From Bacteroidales bacterium (GTDB lineage Bacteria > Bacteroidota > Bacteroidia > Bacteroidales > UBA932): a stretch of 64,000 nt of DNA. The position numbers and the translations under genes are program-made. The notes beneath the pieces were generated by a model that did no database searches, was not told the origin of the DNA, and saw only the letters and a program-made list of their open reading frames with translations. Of the stretch, positions 47,846-55,964 are shown piece after piece. The stretch is taken from positions 1 through 64,000 of the forward strand of contig JAFXFS010000004.1 in NCBI GenBank assembly GCA_017513445.1, given 5' to 3'. Numbering within the stretch: position 1 is the stretch's first letter; every line of letters begins with the position of its first letter.

Positions 47846-47920
47846 GGGAATGACTAGTAATTGTATTCTCGGGAATGACTAATAATTTTATTCGCAGGAA
47901 TGATATAATAGCATACTTTT
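47846..47920. repeat. 25-base tandem repeat, three copies
   Basis: Units starting GGGAATGACT at 47846 and 47871 and a diverged one at 47896 (AGGAATGATA), each followed by an A/T stretch and ATTC. The unit shares CGGGAATGAC with the palindromic block after pheT, in the opposite sense. The last copy just reaches the stop of the GNAT gene. Confidence 0.75.
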
Positions 47921-48452
47921 ACCTCTCCAAAATATAGGCTTCCCTTGGGTCGCCGTTGGCAAGGTAAATTATACCACAATATTTGAAACCATATTTGCGA
48001 AGTATGTGGTGCATAATTACATTATCTTTGTGAGTGTCAATTCTTAAAGTTTTTGTGCGAGTCATAGCCCAATTAAAACAGATCTCTGCAACTCCTTTTC
48101 CTGAATGTGCTACTGATTTGTTACTCTCAGAAATATTTTTTCTGATACTCTTCGCAGCTGCCAATCTGTGAATTACAAAGTATGGATTATCATTAGGCCA
48201 CTCTCCCTCAAAAATTTGAGCATAAGTTGCATCAGGCCCCTCTACAAACATAAATGTTCCTACGATAATACCTTCATTATCAATGACATAACTTATATTT
48301 TTAGAAATATCGTCACGAATAGTCTCTTCAGATGGATAGCTGTCATCCCACTGATTGAGATTGCCACTGTCGTACATTATTTGACGGGCATCGTTGTATA
48401 TCTCCATCAATCTTGGTATATCATTATATCTGGTATGTCTAATCTTTATCAT
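47919..48452 (-). CDS. GNAT-family N-acetyltransferase
   Basis: 177 residues from the ATG at 48452 (a GTG one codon earlier overlaps the upstream stop). GNAT fold: VGTFMFVEGPD forms the central strands, RLAAAKSIRKN... the region before the acetyl-CoA loop, HSGKGVAEICFNWA the pyrophosphate loop, and LRIDTHKDNVIMHHILRKYGFKYCG the C-terminal motif. The acceptor is unknown. Last gene of the long minus-strand cluster, two bases after the GH97 gene. Confidence 0.85.
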   Translation of the reverse strand: MIKIRHTRYNDIPRLMEIYNDARQIMYDSGNLNQWDDSYPSEETIRDDISKNISYVIDNEGIIVGTFMFVEGPDATYAQIFEGEWPNDNPYFVIHRLAAAKSIRKNISESNKSVAHSGKGVAEICFNWAMTRTKTLRIDTHKDNVIMHHILRKYGFKYCGIIYLANGDPREAYILER

Positions 48453-48454
48453 CA

Positions 48455-50455
48455 CTACTTAGCTATTGAAATTTTTGCAGCAAACCCACCACCTGATGCC
48501 AAATGTATATCTAATTGATCCGAAGAATTAATATTGAATATCTCTCTCTTATAGTCGCGTGCTGCTCTCTCTGCATTCACTCCATCTTTAAATAATTCAA
48601 TTTGATAACTACCTGATGGTAAGAAACTTAGATCTATTTTAATATCACGAGCATCCCAGTTTGTCATACCACCGATATACCACTCATCACCGCTCCTGCG
48701 AGCCATAATAATATATTCACCCACTTTTCCATCTATTGCAACTGTCTCTTCCCAAACTGTCGGAATTGAAGAGATATAATCCAAAGACTCTCTCTCATTT
48801 AAATAGTTGGAAGGGGAGTCGCAGAGCATATTGAGAGGAGATTCAAAGATTACATATTGAGCCAATTGGCGACAACGAGTTCCCTGACTCATCGCCTCAC
48901 TATTTACAGGACGATAATTTCTTCTTGTAGCATTTTTCATTGCTCCCTGTGTATAATCCATAGGGCCTGCCATCATTCTGATGTAAGGTACTGTAACATC
49001 ATATGTTACCTGATCAATAGAGCTATCAGACCACTTCATCTGTTCAAGCCCAAATACACCTTCGTAGTTGATAACATTAGGATATTTACGATGTAGGCCT
49101 GTTGGTTTGTATGTACCGTGGAAATCAATCATCATTTTATGTTTTGCAGCCATTTTCGCAGCTCTATGGTGAAAATCAACCATTACTTGATCATCTCTAT
49201 CCATAAAATCTACCTTAAAACCTTTGATTCCCATCTCTGAGTAGTGTTTACATACTCTCTCCATCTCTCGGTCGAAAGCAATATAACCAGCCCATAAAAT
49301 TAGCCCTACATTGCGTTCTGTAGCATATTTTACCAACTCTTCGAGGTCAATTTCAGGGACTACTTGAAATAGGTCAGCCTTTTTGTTTACAGCCCATCCC
49401 TCATCTAAAATTACATATTCAATACCCTCTTTGGATGCGAAATCGATGTAGTATTTGTAGGTGTCGTTATTTATTCCTGCCTTAAAATCTACCCCGTATA
49501 GATTCCAGTCATTCCACCAATCCCAAGCAACTTTTCCTGGTTTTACCCAACTGAAATCGCTCTCATCCTCTTGCGGAGAGGCAAGAAGATAGACCAAATC
49601 ATTGTCTGCCATCTCGACATCTTCTGAAGATATTGCAATTACTCTCCAAGGGAATATCTCCTCTGGATTGCATTTTGCGATGTATTGTTTACGGCTATAA
49701 ACCTCATCCTGAAGCATATTGTGTCCACCTTGTTTACTTTTGTCAGGATATGGGGCAAATTCCCCCTTTAATGTAGATGAACCGCTCTCTCCAATAAGAA
49801 ACATTCCTGGATAGTTTAAGAGGTCTGCCTCAGTAATATTTATCTTCTTTCCACCTTTTGCTTCTACCATTAGCGGCGTAATTGATAATCTACCCTTTTG
49901 CCAATCACTTAGAAGAGTGTAGCTATATTGACTCTCAAAAGATGTGTAATATTGTGATTTATCAGGAGCATATTTTCTTGCATTTACGTATGGAATATAC
50001 CCCTTGCTATTCTCAGGAAAATTGAATGTAGCAACCTCCTCTATTACCTCGAACGGAACCTTTGAGTGAGAGATGAAACGATAAGCGACTCCGCTATCGT
50101 ATGCTCTGAAGATAAGTGTAAATTCTTTGAATTTAAGTGATAATTCATTGTATTTTTCTACAATTTTACTCTTTTTATAGAAATTACACTCTACAATATT
50201 ATCTACATCTCTTCGTGTCACTTTTTTAACTTTATCTCCATCTCCATAGATAGTACCATCGCTTAGTCTTATAGAGATTGGGGAGTTGTCAATCATTAAC
50301 TGTGTATCGTGTAATACTCTGTATGTCAATTGATTATCCGTATTGATAATCACTTCTATCAATCCATTTGGGGATGTTAGTACTCTCTCTTTTGTTGAAC
50401 CATAAATATTAAAAGTGAGTGTAGCGCAAATTAGTAGGGTAAGAAGTCGTTTCAT
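48455..50455 (-). CDS. Glycoside hydrolase family 97 enzyme
   Basis: 666 residues from the ATG at 50455, which opens a signal peptide (MKRLLTLLICATLTF, about 1-20); the longer frame has nine more residues and no better start. N-terminal beta-supersandwich (about 20-290), TIM barrel (about 300-560) with VAWDWWNDW, EYVILDEGW and GFKVDFMDRDDQ, and C-terminal beta-sheet domain. GH97 enzymes are calcium-dependent alpha-glucosidases or alpha-galactosidases. The Asp in KVDF is where retaining members have their nucleophile, so a retaining alpha-galactosidase-like activity is possible but not proved. No SusC/SusD pair is nearby. Confidence 0.88.
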   Translation of the reverse strand: MKRLLTLLICATLTFNIYGSTKERVLTSPNGLIEVIINTDNQLTYRVLHDTQLMIDNSPISIRLSDGTIYGDGDKVKKVTRRDVDNIVECNFYKKSKIVEKYNELSLKFKEFTLIFRAYDSGVAYRFISHSKVPFEVIEEVATFNFPENSKGYIPYVNARKYAPDKSQYYTSFESQYSYTLLSDWQKGRLSITPLMVEAKGGKKINITEADLLNYPGMFLIGESGSSTLKGEFAPYPDKSKQGGHNMLQDEVYSRKQYIAKCNPEEIFPWRVIAISSEDVEMADNDLVYLLASPQEDESDFSWVKPGKVAWDWWNDWNLYGVDFKAGINNDTYKYYIDFASKEGIEYVILDEGWAVNKKADLFQVVPEIDLEELVKYATERNVGLILWAGYIAFDREMERVCKHYSEMGIKGFKVDFMDRDDQVMVDFHHRAAKMAAKHKMMIDFHGTYKPTGLHRKYPNVINYEGVFGLEQMKWSDSSIDQVTYDVTVPYIRMMAGPMDYTQGAMKNATRRNYRPVNSEAMSQGTRCRQLAQYVIFESPLNMLCDSPSNYLNERESLDYISSIPTVWEETVAIDGKVGEYIIMARRSGDEWYIGGMTNWDARDIKIDLSFLPSGSYQIELFKDGVNAERAARDYKREIFNINSSDQLDIHLASGGGFAAKISIAK

Positions 50456-50465
50456 ATATAAAAAT

Positions 50466-51500
50466 TTATTTATTGTACTCAAGCGATAGAATTAACCCAA
50501 TCACTTCTGAATAGTTCTTTCTTCCGCTCGATATTTTATTACTTTTAAGGAATTGATTGTAAATCCATCTTTGAACTTTGCCAATAATTGGGCTATATCT
50601 CTCCTGCCAATACTCTATGCTCTCTGAGTAGTCGCTCCATATTTCATCATCTATTGCTTCTCTCCATCTCTGATACTCCTCTTCTCCGAGTAGAGTATAG
50701 ACATTATTTGCTACATAAGGCAAAATTCCAAAGTAGCCACAATAGTTGAGCGCTTTTGAATTTGCCTCTACACAAAATCTGTATGCATAGTAGTTGGCTT
50801 CAGCCTCGTTACTTACACTTGTAAGATGTGCAAATTCGTGTGCATAGGAGAATGGATACTCAATATCAAGAAGGTCACTATTAAGTTGGGCCTCTGCGCA
50901 GAATGGTCCCATTGACCCACCTACTCCGATAGCAGAATAGAAGCGCGAGAATATAAAATTTTTTGCCTTTTGATAACTATTAGGAGAAGTGAGGAATAGC
51001 TCGGGAGCAATTTTCCTGTAATAATTGTTTACACTATTGCCCAAATTGTCTCTATCTATCTGAATGTCAGAGCAATAGCTAATATTTATATCTTCAGTAA
51101 AATCTCTTAAAAATTCTCTGAACTGACTCTCATTATAGGGTGCCGGACTCTTTTCCAATCGTGTATAGATATCCTCTCTAAAGTAATTAATACCCCATCC
51201 AATATAGAACCAGATATAAATCCAAACCAAAAATTCTCCCTCGCGAATAATAATACCTTTCCACCCCTTTTTTCTAAATAGTATTGGTATTATGAAAAGA
51301 GTTATTACAAAGAGAATAATTAAAACTTCATTGAGAGGGAATGAGAATAGTGAGGAGATTGCACTCAAACAATGAGATAGGGGAGGGTATATTGTTGTGG
51401 CATAAAATTCAGCCCATACCGGATTATATCTGCAGATCAGGATAAATGCAACAAGCATAACCGGAATGGCAACTCTTATAATCCGATAAATTCTTTTCAT
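50466..51500 (-). CDS. DUF3810 membrane protein with zinc-protease motif
   Basis: 344 residues. Three hydrophobic segments within the first 120 residues (about 8-25, 55-75, 88-105), then a soluble domain. That domain has YAHEFAHLTSVSNEAEANYYAY near 215-236: HExxH plus a downstream Glu in EAEAN, the arrangement of a gluzincin-type metalloprotease. This matches DUF3810. Substrate unknown. It lies three bases after the methyltransferase gene and about ten before the GH97 gene. Confidence 0.82.
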   Translation of the reverse strand: MKRIYRIIRVAIPVMLVAFILICRYNPVWAEFYATTIYPPLSHCLSAISSLFSFPLNEVLIILFVITLFIIPILFRKKGWKGIIIREGEFLVWIYIWFYIGWGINYFREDIYTRLEKSPAPYNESQFREFLRDFTEDINISYCSDIQIDRDNLGNSVNNYYRKIAPELFLTSPNSYQKAKNFIFSRFYSAIGVGGSMGPFCAEAQLNSDLLDIEYPFSYAHEFAHLTSVSNEAEANYYAYRFCVEANSKALNYCGYFGILPYVANNVYTLLGEEEYQRWREAIDDEIWSDYSESIEYWQERYSPIIGKVQRWIYNQFLKSNKISSGRKNYSEVIGLILSLEYNK

Positions 51501-51503
51501 AAC

Positions 51504-52706
51504 CTAATCCTCTACATAGAGCAATAAACCTTTAAGATATTCACCTTCAGGATGATAGATGTTTACGGAGTGGTCTCCTGGTTGATTCAGTCTATCCAAA
51601 ATTCTTACCTTTCTTCCAGTTGAAGCAGCAGCCGAGAAAATTGCTAATGCAAAGGCATTCTTGTCAACTACCTGAGAGCAACTATATGTGAAGATTAATC
51701 CTCCATTGGCAACCTTAGAAATTGCAGCAGCATTCAGTTTCTGATATGCCCTTAACGCATTGTCTAAAGATCCACGATGTTTTGCAAATGCAGGTGGATC
51801 GACAATCATAAGGTCATATTTATCCTCCGGAGAGTTCTTGAGGAACTCTATAGCATCACAACATAGTGAAGTGTGGCGAGAGAGATCCAATTTATTGACT
51901 GCGACATTTCTATCAACCATTGCCATCGCTTTTGCAGAGCTATCTACAGAATCTACGCTGATTGCTCCATTTGCCAGTGCGTAGATAGAGAATCCTCCTG
52001 TGTAGCAAAATAGGTTTAGAACGCGTTTCCCTTTGGAATATTTACCTACCAACTCTCTGTTTTCTCTTTGGTCAAGGAAGAATCCTGTCTTTTGTCCCTC
52101 TTCCCAGTTGACAATGAATTTATGTCCATTCTCTAAAACGCAACTCTCGTTACTATTGAAATCATCTCTCTTCCATATAAAGCCATCCTGAAGATCCAAG
52201 CCCGCCTTAAAAGGAGCTGTTGAAGAGCTTTTATCATAAATTGCCAAGAGTTTATCTCCATAAACACTTTTGAGGGCATCAGCAATTTTTTCGCGAGACT
52301 TAAACATTCCTACTGAGTGTGCTTGCATAACTGCAACTCCATCGTACATATCAATAATAAGGCCGGGTAGATTATCACCCTCTCCGTGAACTAATCTGTA
52401 ACAGTTTGTTTCTGAACTATTTACAAGCCCTATTTTGCATCTCATTCGATATGCCGCCTCTATTCTCTCTCTCCAGAAGGTAGGTAAAAGAGCTTCATAT
52501 TCAAAACTCAAGATTCTCACACTGATACTTCCTATCTGGTAGTGTCCTGATGCTAAAAACTCTCCGCTTTTTGAATATACAGCAACAATATCTCCCTCTT
52601 TTGGATCGCCATCAATATGTGCAATGGCGCCTGAAAAGATCCAGGGGTGAAATCTCTTTATTGCCTCCTCTTTACCCTTTTTTAGAAATATTTTTGTCTG
52701 TTTCAT
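51504..52706 (-). CDS. rlmI: Class I rRNA methyltransferase, RlmI-like
   Basis: 400 residues. PUA domain at about 1-75 (HPWIFSGAI near 20), then a SAM-binding Rossmann domain with VLNLFCYTGGFSIYA near 230, the catalytic-site DPPAFAKHRG near 298 and the Cys in TYSCSQVV near 348. E. coli RlmI makes m5C1962 in 23S rRNA. Members of this family in other bacteria may modify other cytosines, so the exact target is inferred. It is nine bases after the exonuclease gene. Confidence 0.9.
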   Translation of the reverse strand: MKQTKIFLKKGKEEAIKRFHPWIFSGAIAHIDGDPKEGDIVAVYSKSGEFLASGHYQIGSISVRILSFEYEALLPTFWRERIEAAYRMRCKIGLVNSSETNCYRLVHGEGDNLPGLIIDMYDGVAVMQAHSVGMFKSREKIADALKSVYGDKLLAIYDKSSSTAPFKAGLDLQDGFIWKRDDFNSNESCVLENGHKFIVNWEEGQKTGFFLDQRENRELVGKYSKGKRVLNLFCYTGGFSIYALANGAISVDSVDSSAKAMAMVDRNVAVNKLDLSRHTSLCCDAIEFLKNSPEDKYDLMIVDPPAFAKHRGSLDNALRAYQKLNAAAISKVANGGLIFTYSCSQVVDKNAFALAIFSAAASTGRKVRILDRLNQPGDHSVNIYHPEGEYLKGLLLYVED

Positions 52707-52715
52707 ATACTCTTT

Positions 52716-53312
52716 CTACTCTTCAACTTTTGGACTATCCATAAGGACTTCATACATCTCTCTGCAAACCCAGGCATCGGTAGCTGCATATTTTAATTGT
52801 GCTCCTGATAGTTGAGCAGCCTCCCAGTTTGAGAGTTGTTGTGCTTTAGAAACTTTAATACCGAGAATGATACCAGCCATTTTCCTGACACTTTTATCAT
52901 TTATTCCATAATCCTTGACTATTTGTTGAAGGTCAACAAAAGATTTAGGAGAGAATTTAGTATACTTATTCAACCCTCTTATATCATCTGAAACAGCTGC
53001 CCCAACCTTTATAATCTTAGGATCATTAAAAATTTTGCAAATCTCCTTTGGCAATCCTATGTGGTGTAGTCTGAAGAGATAGGCCTTATCTTTACCCGAT
53101 AGCTGTAGAAGTGCCATCTTGTTTTGTGGCGCTCCGTGGCTAAAGCAAGGTCTTGTTTCTGTATCAAAACCTATTATACTTTGATTTCTTAAATAATCTA
53201 TAGCTTCGGCATAATCGCCATCTTTCGACGTTACAACAGTAATTGGCCCTTCAAATGCTCTCAATGGCAATGCTTCAATCTCTTCTGCTGAAATGCTTTC
53301 GTGAAATCTCAT
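52716..53312 (-). CDS. 3'-5' exonuclease, RNase D/WRN-like
   Basis: 198 residues, a single DnaQ-fold exonuclease domain with no HRDC. The DEDDy residues are visible: Asp and Glu in IGFDTETRP near 50, Asp in the central region, and YAATDAWVCREMY near 177 with the last Asp and Tyr. RNA or DNA may be the substrate. It is one base after the racemase-like gene. Confidence 0.87.
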   Translation of the reverse strand: MRFHESISAEEIEALPLRAFEGPITVVTSKDGDYAEAIDYLRNQSIIGFDTETRPCFSHGAPQNKMALLQLSGKDKAYLFRLHHIGLPKEICKIFNDPKIIKVGAAVSDDIRGLNKYTKFSPKSFVDLQQIVKDYGINDKSVRKMAGIILGIKVSKAQQLSNWEAAQLSGAQLKYAATDAWVCREMYEVLMDSPKVEE

Positions 53313-53313
53313 A

Positions 53314-54786
53314 CTATTTGTTCTCTTCTATTAAATTAAATGTCACAGGAATACTCTTTTCAAGAAGTTTCAATGTGGCATCATCAAAATTGCTCTTTGT
53401 AAGAGGAATCTGTTTGGTTGTAATCTCTTCAGAGTTAACCATTCTTCCAAATTTGAATGTTCTATTCAATCCACCCAATGTGTCAAGACACTCACTTGTT
53501 AAGTGATATGAAGGGACTGAGATATAGAGGTTTACTTTAGATTCCCCAATTCTTAATGCGAGGTTATTATCCTCTCTCAAAATTTTATAACACTCTTTAG
53601 CACAATCCTCAGATGGATCTATGAATTTGAAATCATTAGAGATAATCTCTCTGTAGATTGCTCTTCCATCGACTCTGTAACTTCTAATCTCTTCAATTAT
53701 TTCATATAGCATATCTTTAATCAAAGAGAAATGTGTTGATCCGAGAATAATACTTTTAAGAGGTGAAGTATTTCCGCTTAGTCTATGATTTTCAACTATA
53801 TTAACGATATTAAATCGAGCATAATTTTCAATACTATTTAATTGAATATCAACGTATTGTCCGAATAGTTTCTTGTAAATTATACCATTGTTTTCAAGGT
53901 TGAAATTATAGACATTAATAAGTTTTGGATGTATTTGGTTTGCCTCTCTTCCAAATTTTGGCCCTCTGTAATTATCTCTGAATTCTGTAGCTTGTCGGTC
54001 AATATAATCTGATTGATTTTCAATAGCTGCAGTCAACCCATAATCTGCAAATGAAGTGAATGCAACACTCTTTATTCCATACTTTTCAAGTTCTGTATTG
54101 AAGAGTTCATCATAAACTTTTGAATCAATTGTACTCTTTGAAGCCATTAGTGAGACAACTGCTGATTTTTCATTTATTACATCCTCAATTGCGGTACGAA
54201 CAGCAGAGTCAATGATGCCAATTACCTTTATACTATCCTGATTATCAACAAGATCCTTGATATCGTTTAAGCCATAGGCAGAGGCACTGTTACAGGCGGC
54301 AATTACAATTTTAGAGCGACTCTTTTTGCCAGATGGTTCATCTTCAAATGAGTTGACAAAGAATCTATTATTCAAAAGAAATAGAGCATCCTTAACAACA
54401 AGTTCTCTGAGGTAATCTATTTTGTTGTAGGATGAATACTCTCCATAAGGCATATTTGCTCTGTCTGACAGATAATCAAAATTCTCACCGGCAAAATCTT
54501 TGATGCCATCTGGAACCTCCTCTCCTGTAATGTTGTTAAAGTAGTCGGCATTTAAAAGTAAATCCAGAATCGAAAGGCCACCTATTCCTGAGTCAAATAT
54601 TCCGATTGATAGAAATCTCTTGTTCTCTGGAAATTCATCAAAGTTTATATAATTACAAGAGGACGAATCATTTAGAGCTGTTTGTACAATAGGAATATAA
54701 ATCTCTACCTCCTCTTTACCTCTATCGCAAGATATAAAAAGAAGTGATAGTAAAATTGGAATTATGTATATAAATTTTAATCTCAT
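53314..54786 (-). CDS. Lipoprotein with glutamate-racemase (MurI-like) fold
   Basis: 490 residues, nearly twice the size of MurI. Signal with lipobox LLFIS-Cys20 implies export and lipid anchoring, unlike cytosolic MurI. MurI-like motifs in the right order: GIFDSGIGG at 62-70 (with the conserved Asp65), NMPYGEYS at 111-118, AACNSAS at 163-169 (first catalytic Cys165), VVSLMASKSTIDS near 210-222, and LGSTHFS at 348-354. In MurI this last motif is GCTH; here Ser350 replaces the second catalytic Cys. It overlaps the purM-like gene by four bases (ATGA). Racemase activity is therefore doubtful; the function is unknown. Confidence 0.75.
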   Translation of the reverse strand: MRLKFIYIIPILLSLLFISCDRGKEEVEIYIPIVQTALNDSSSCNYINFDEFPENKRFLSIGIFDSGIGGLSILDLLLNADYFNNITGEEVPDGIKDFAGENFDYLSDRANMPYGEYSSYNKIDYLRELVVKDALFLLNNRFFVNSFEDEPSGKKSRSKIVIAACNSASAYGLNDIKDLVDNQDSIKVIGIIDSAVRTAIEDVINEKSAVVSLMASKSTIDSKVYDELFNTELEKYGIKSVAFTSFADYGLTAAIENQSDYIDRQATEFRDNYRGPKFGREANQIHPKLINVYNFNLENNGIIYKKLFGQYVDIQLNSIENYARFNIVNIVENHRLSGNTSPLKSIILGSTHFSLIKDMLYEIIEEIRSYRVDGRAIYREIISNDFKFIDPSEDCAKECYKILREDNNLALRIGESKVNLYISVPSYHLTSECLDTLGGLNRTFKFGRMVNSEEITTKQIPLTKSNFDDATLKLLEKSIPVTFNLIEENK

Positions 54787-55964
54787 TTAGTATAGTTAAA
54801 TGTTCCAAACTCACTCTTAATTGTTACTTGAGCCTTATCACAAGCTTCAACTCTACCAATAATTTTAGCATCTACATTGAAACTTTTTGATATCTCAATA
54901 ACCTCTTGAGCATACTCTTGAGGAAGGTAAATCTCCATTCTGTGTCCCATATTGAAGACCTTGTACATCTCGCTCCAATCACTTTTAGACTCCTCTTGAA
55001 TTGTCTTGAAAAGAATAGGAACATCAAACATATTATCTTTAATAATGTGCAGATTATCAACAAAATGTAGAACTTTTGTCTGAGCACCTCCTGAGCAATG
55101 GATCATTCCGTGAATGCTCTTTCTCATTTTTTTGAAAATCTCTTTGATAATTGGTGCATAGGTGCGGGTAGGAGATAGTACAAGTTTACCATAGGTTACA
55201 CCAGTAGTTGGTTCAACCTCCAACAACTCTCTTCCTCCACAATAAGTAACACTGCTATCTAATTGAGTATCATAACTTTCAGGATATTTTTCTCCAACTT
55301 TCTTTGAGAAAACATCGTGTCTTGCAGATGTTAAACCATTTGAGCCCATACCTCCATTATACTCATCCTCGTATGTTGCCTGACCAAATGATGCCAATCC
55401 AACTACCACATCTCCAGGAGCAATATTGGCATTATCAATAACATCCTCTCTCTTGATTCTTGCACAAACTGTACTATCTACAATAATAGTCTGTACCAAA
55501 TCTCCAACATCTGCTGTTTCTCCTCCGGTTAAAGTGATATCAATACCGAGGGCATTCATTTTATCAGCAAATTCCTGAGATCCATTGATAACAGCTGATA
55601 TTACCTCTCCTGGTATTCTATTTTTATTTCTACCAATTGTAGATGAAAGGAGTATATCATCAGTAATACCAACGCAAAGCAGGTCATCAGTATTCATTAC
55701 AATGGCATCTTGTGCAATGCCTCTCCAGACACTTAAATCTCCACTCTCTTTCCAATAGGCATATGCAAGTGAGCTTTTGGTTCCTGCTCCATCTGCGTGC
55801 ATAACGAGACAGTAATCCTCATCACCACTCAAGTAATCAGGAATAATTTTACAAAATGCCTTTGGGAAAAGACCTTTATCGATGTTTTTAATTGCTTTAT
55901 GCACCTCATCTTTAGAAGATGATACACCTCTTTGTGCATATTTGTTGGCTTCTAACTTATTCAT
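54783..55964 (-). CDS. purM: PurM-like phosphoribosylformylglycinamidine cyclo-ligase
   Basis: 393 residues from the ATG at 55964, which overlaps the glnN stop by one base. The AIR synthase family fold closes the imidazole ring of the purine precursor using ATP. YAQRGVSSSKDEVHKAI near the start, ADGAGTKSSLAY near 60, NTDDLLCVG near 95, and GGETADVGDL near 150 are related to, but not the same as, the classical DGVGTK and GGETAEMPG motifs. This is the divergent, longer type seen in this phylum. The PurM role is inferred. Confidence 0.82.
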   Translation of the reverse strand: MNKLEANKYAQRGVSSSKDEVHKAIKNIDKGLFPKAFCKIIPDYLSGDEDYCLVMHADGAGTKSSLAYAYWKESGDLSVWRGIAQDAIVMNTDDLLCVGITDDILLSSTIGRNKNRIPGEVISAVINGSQEFADKMNALGIDITLTGGETADVGDLVQTIIVDSTVCARIKREDVIDNANIAPGDVVVGLASFGQATYEDEYNGGMGSNGLTSARHDVFSKKVGEKYPESYDTQLDSSVTYCGGRELLEVEPTTGVTYGKLVLSPTRTYAPIIKEIFKKMRKSIHGMIHCSGGAQTKVLHFVDNLHIIKDNMFDVPILFKTIQEESKSDWSEMYKVFNMGHRMEIYLPQEYAQEVIEISKSFNVDAKIIGRVEACDKAQVTIKSEFGTFNYTK

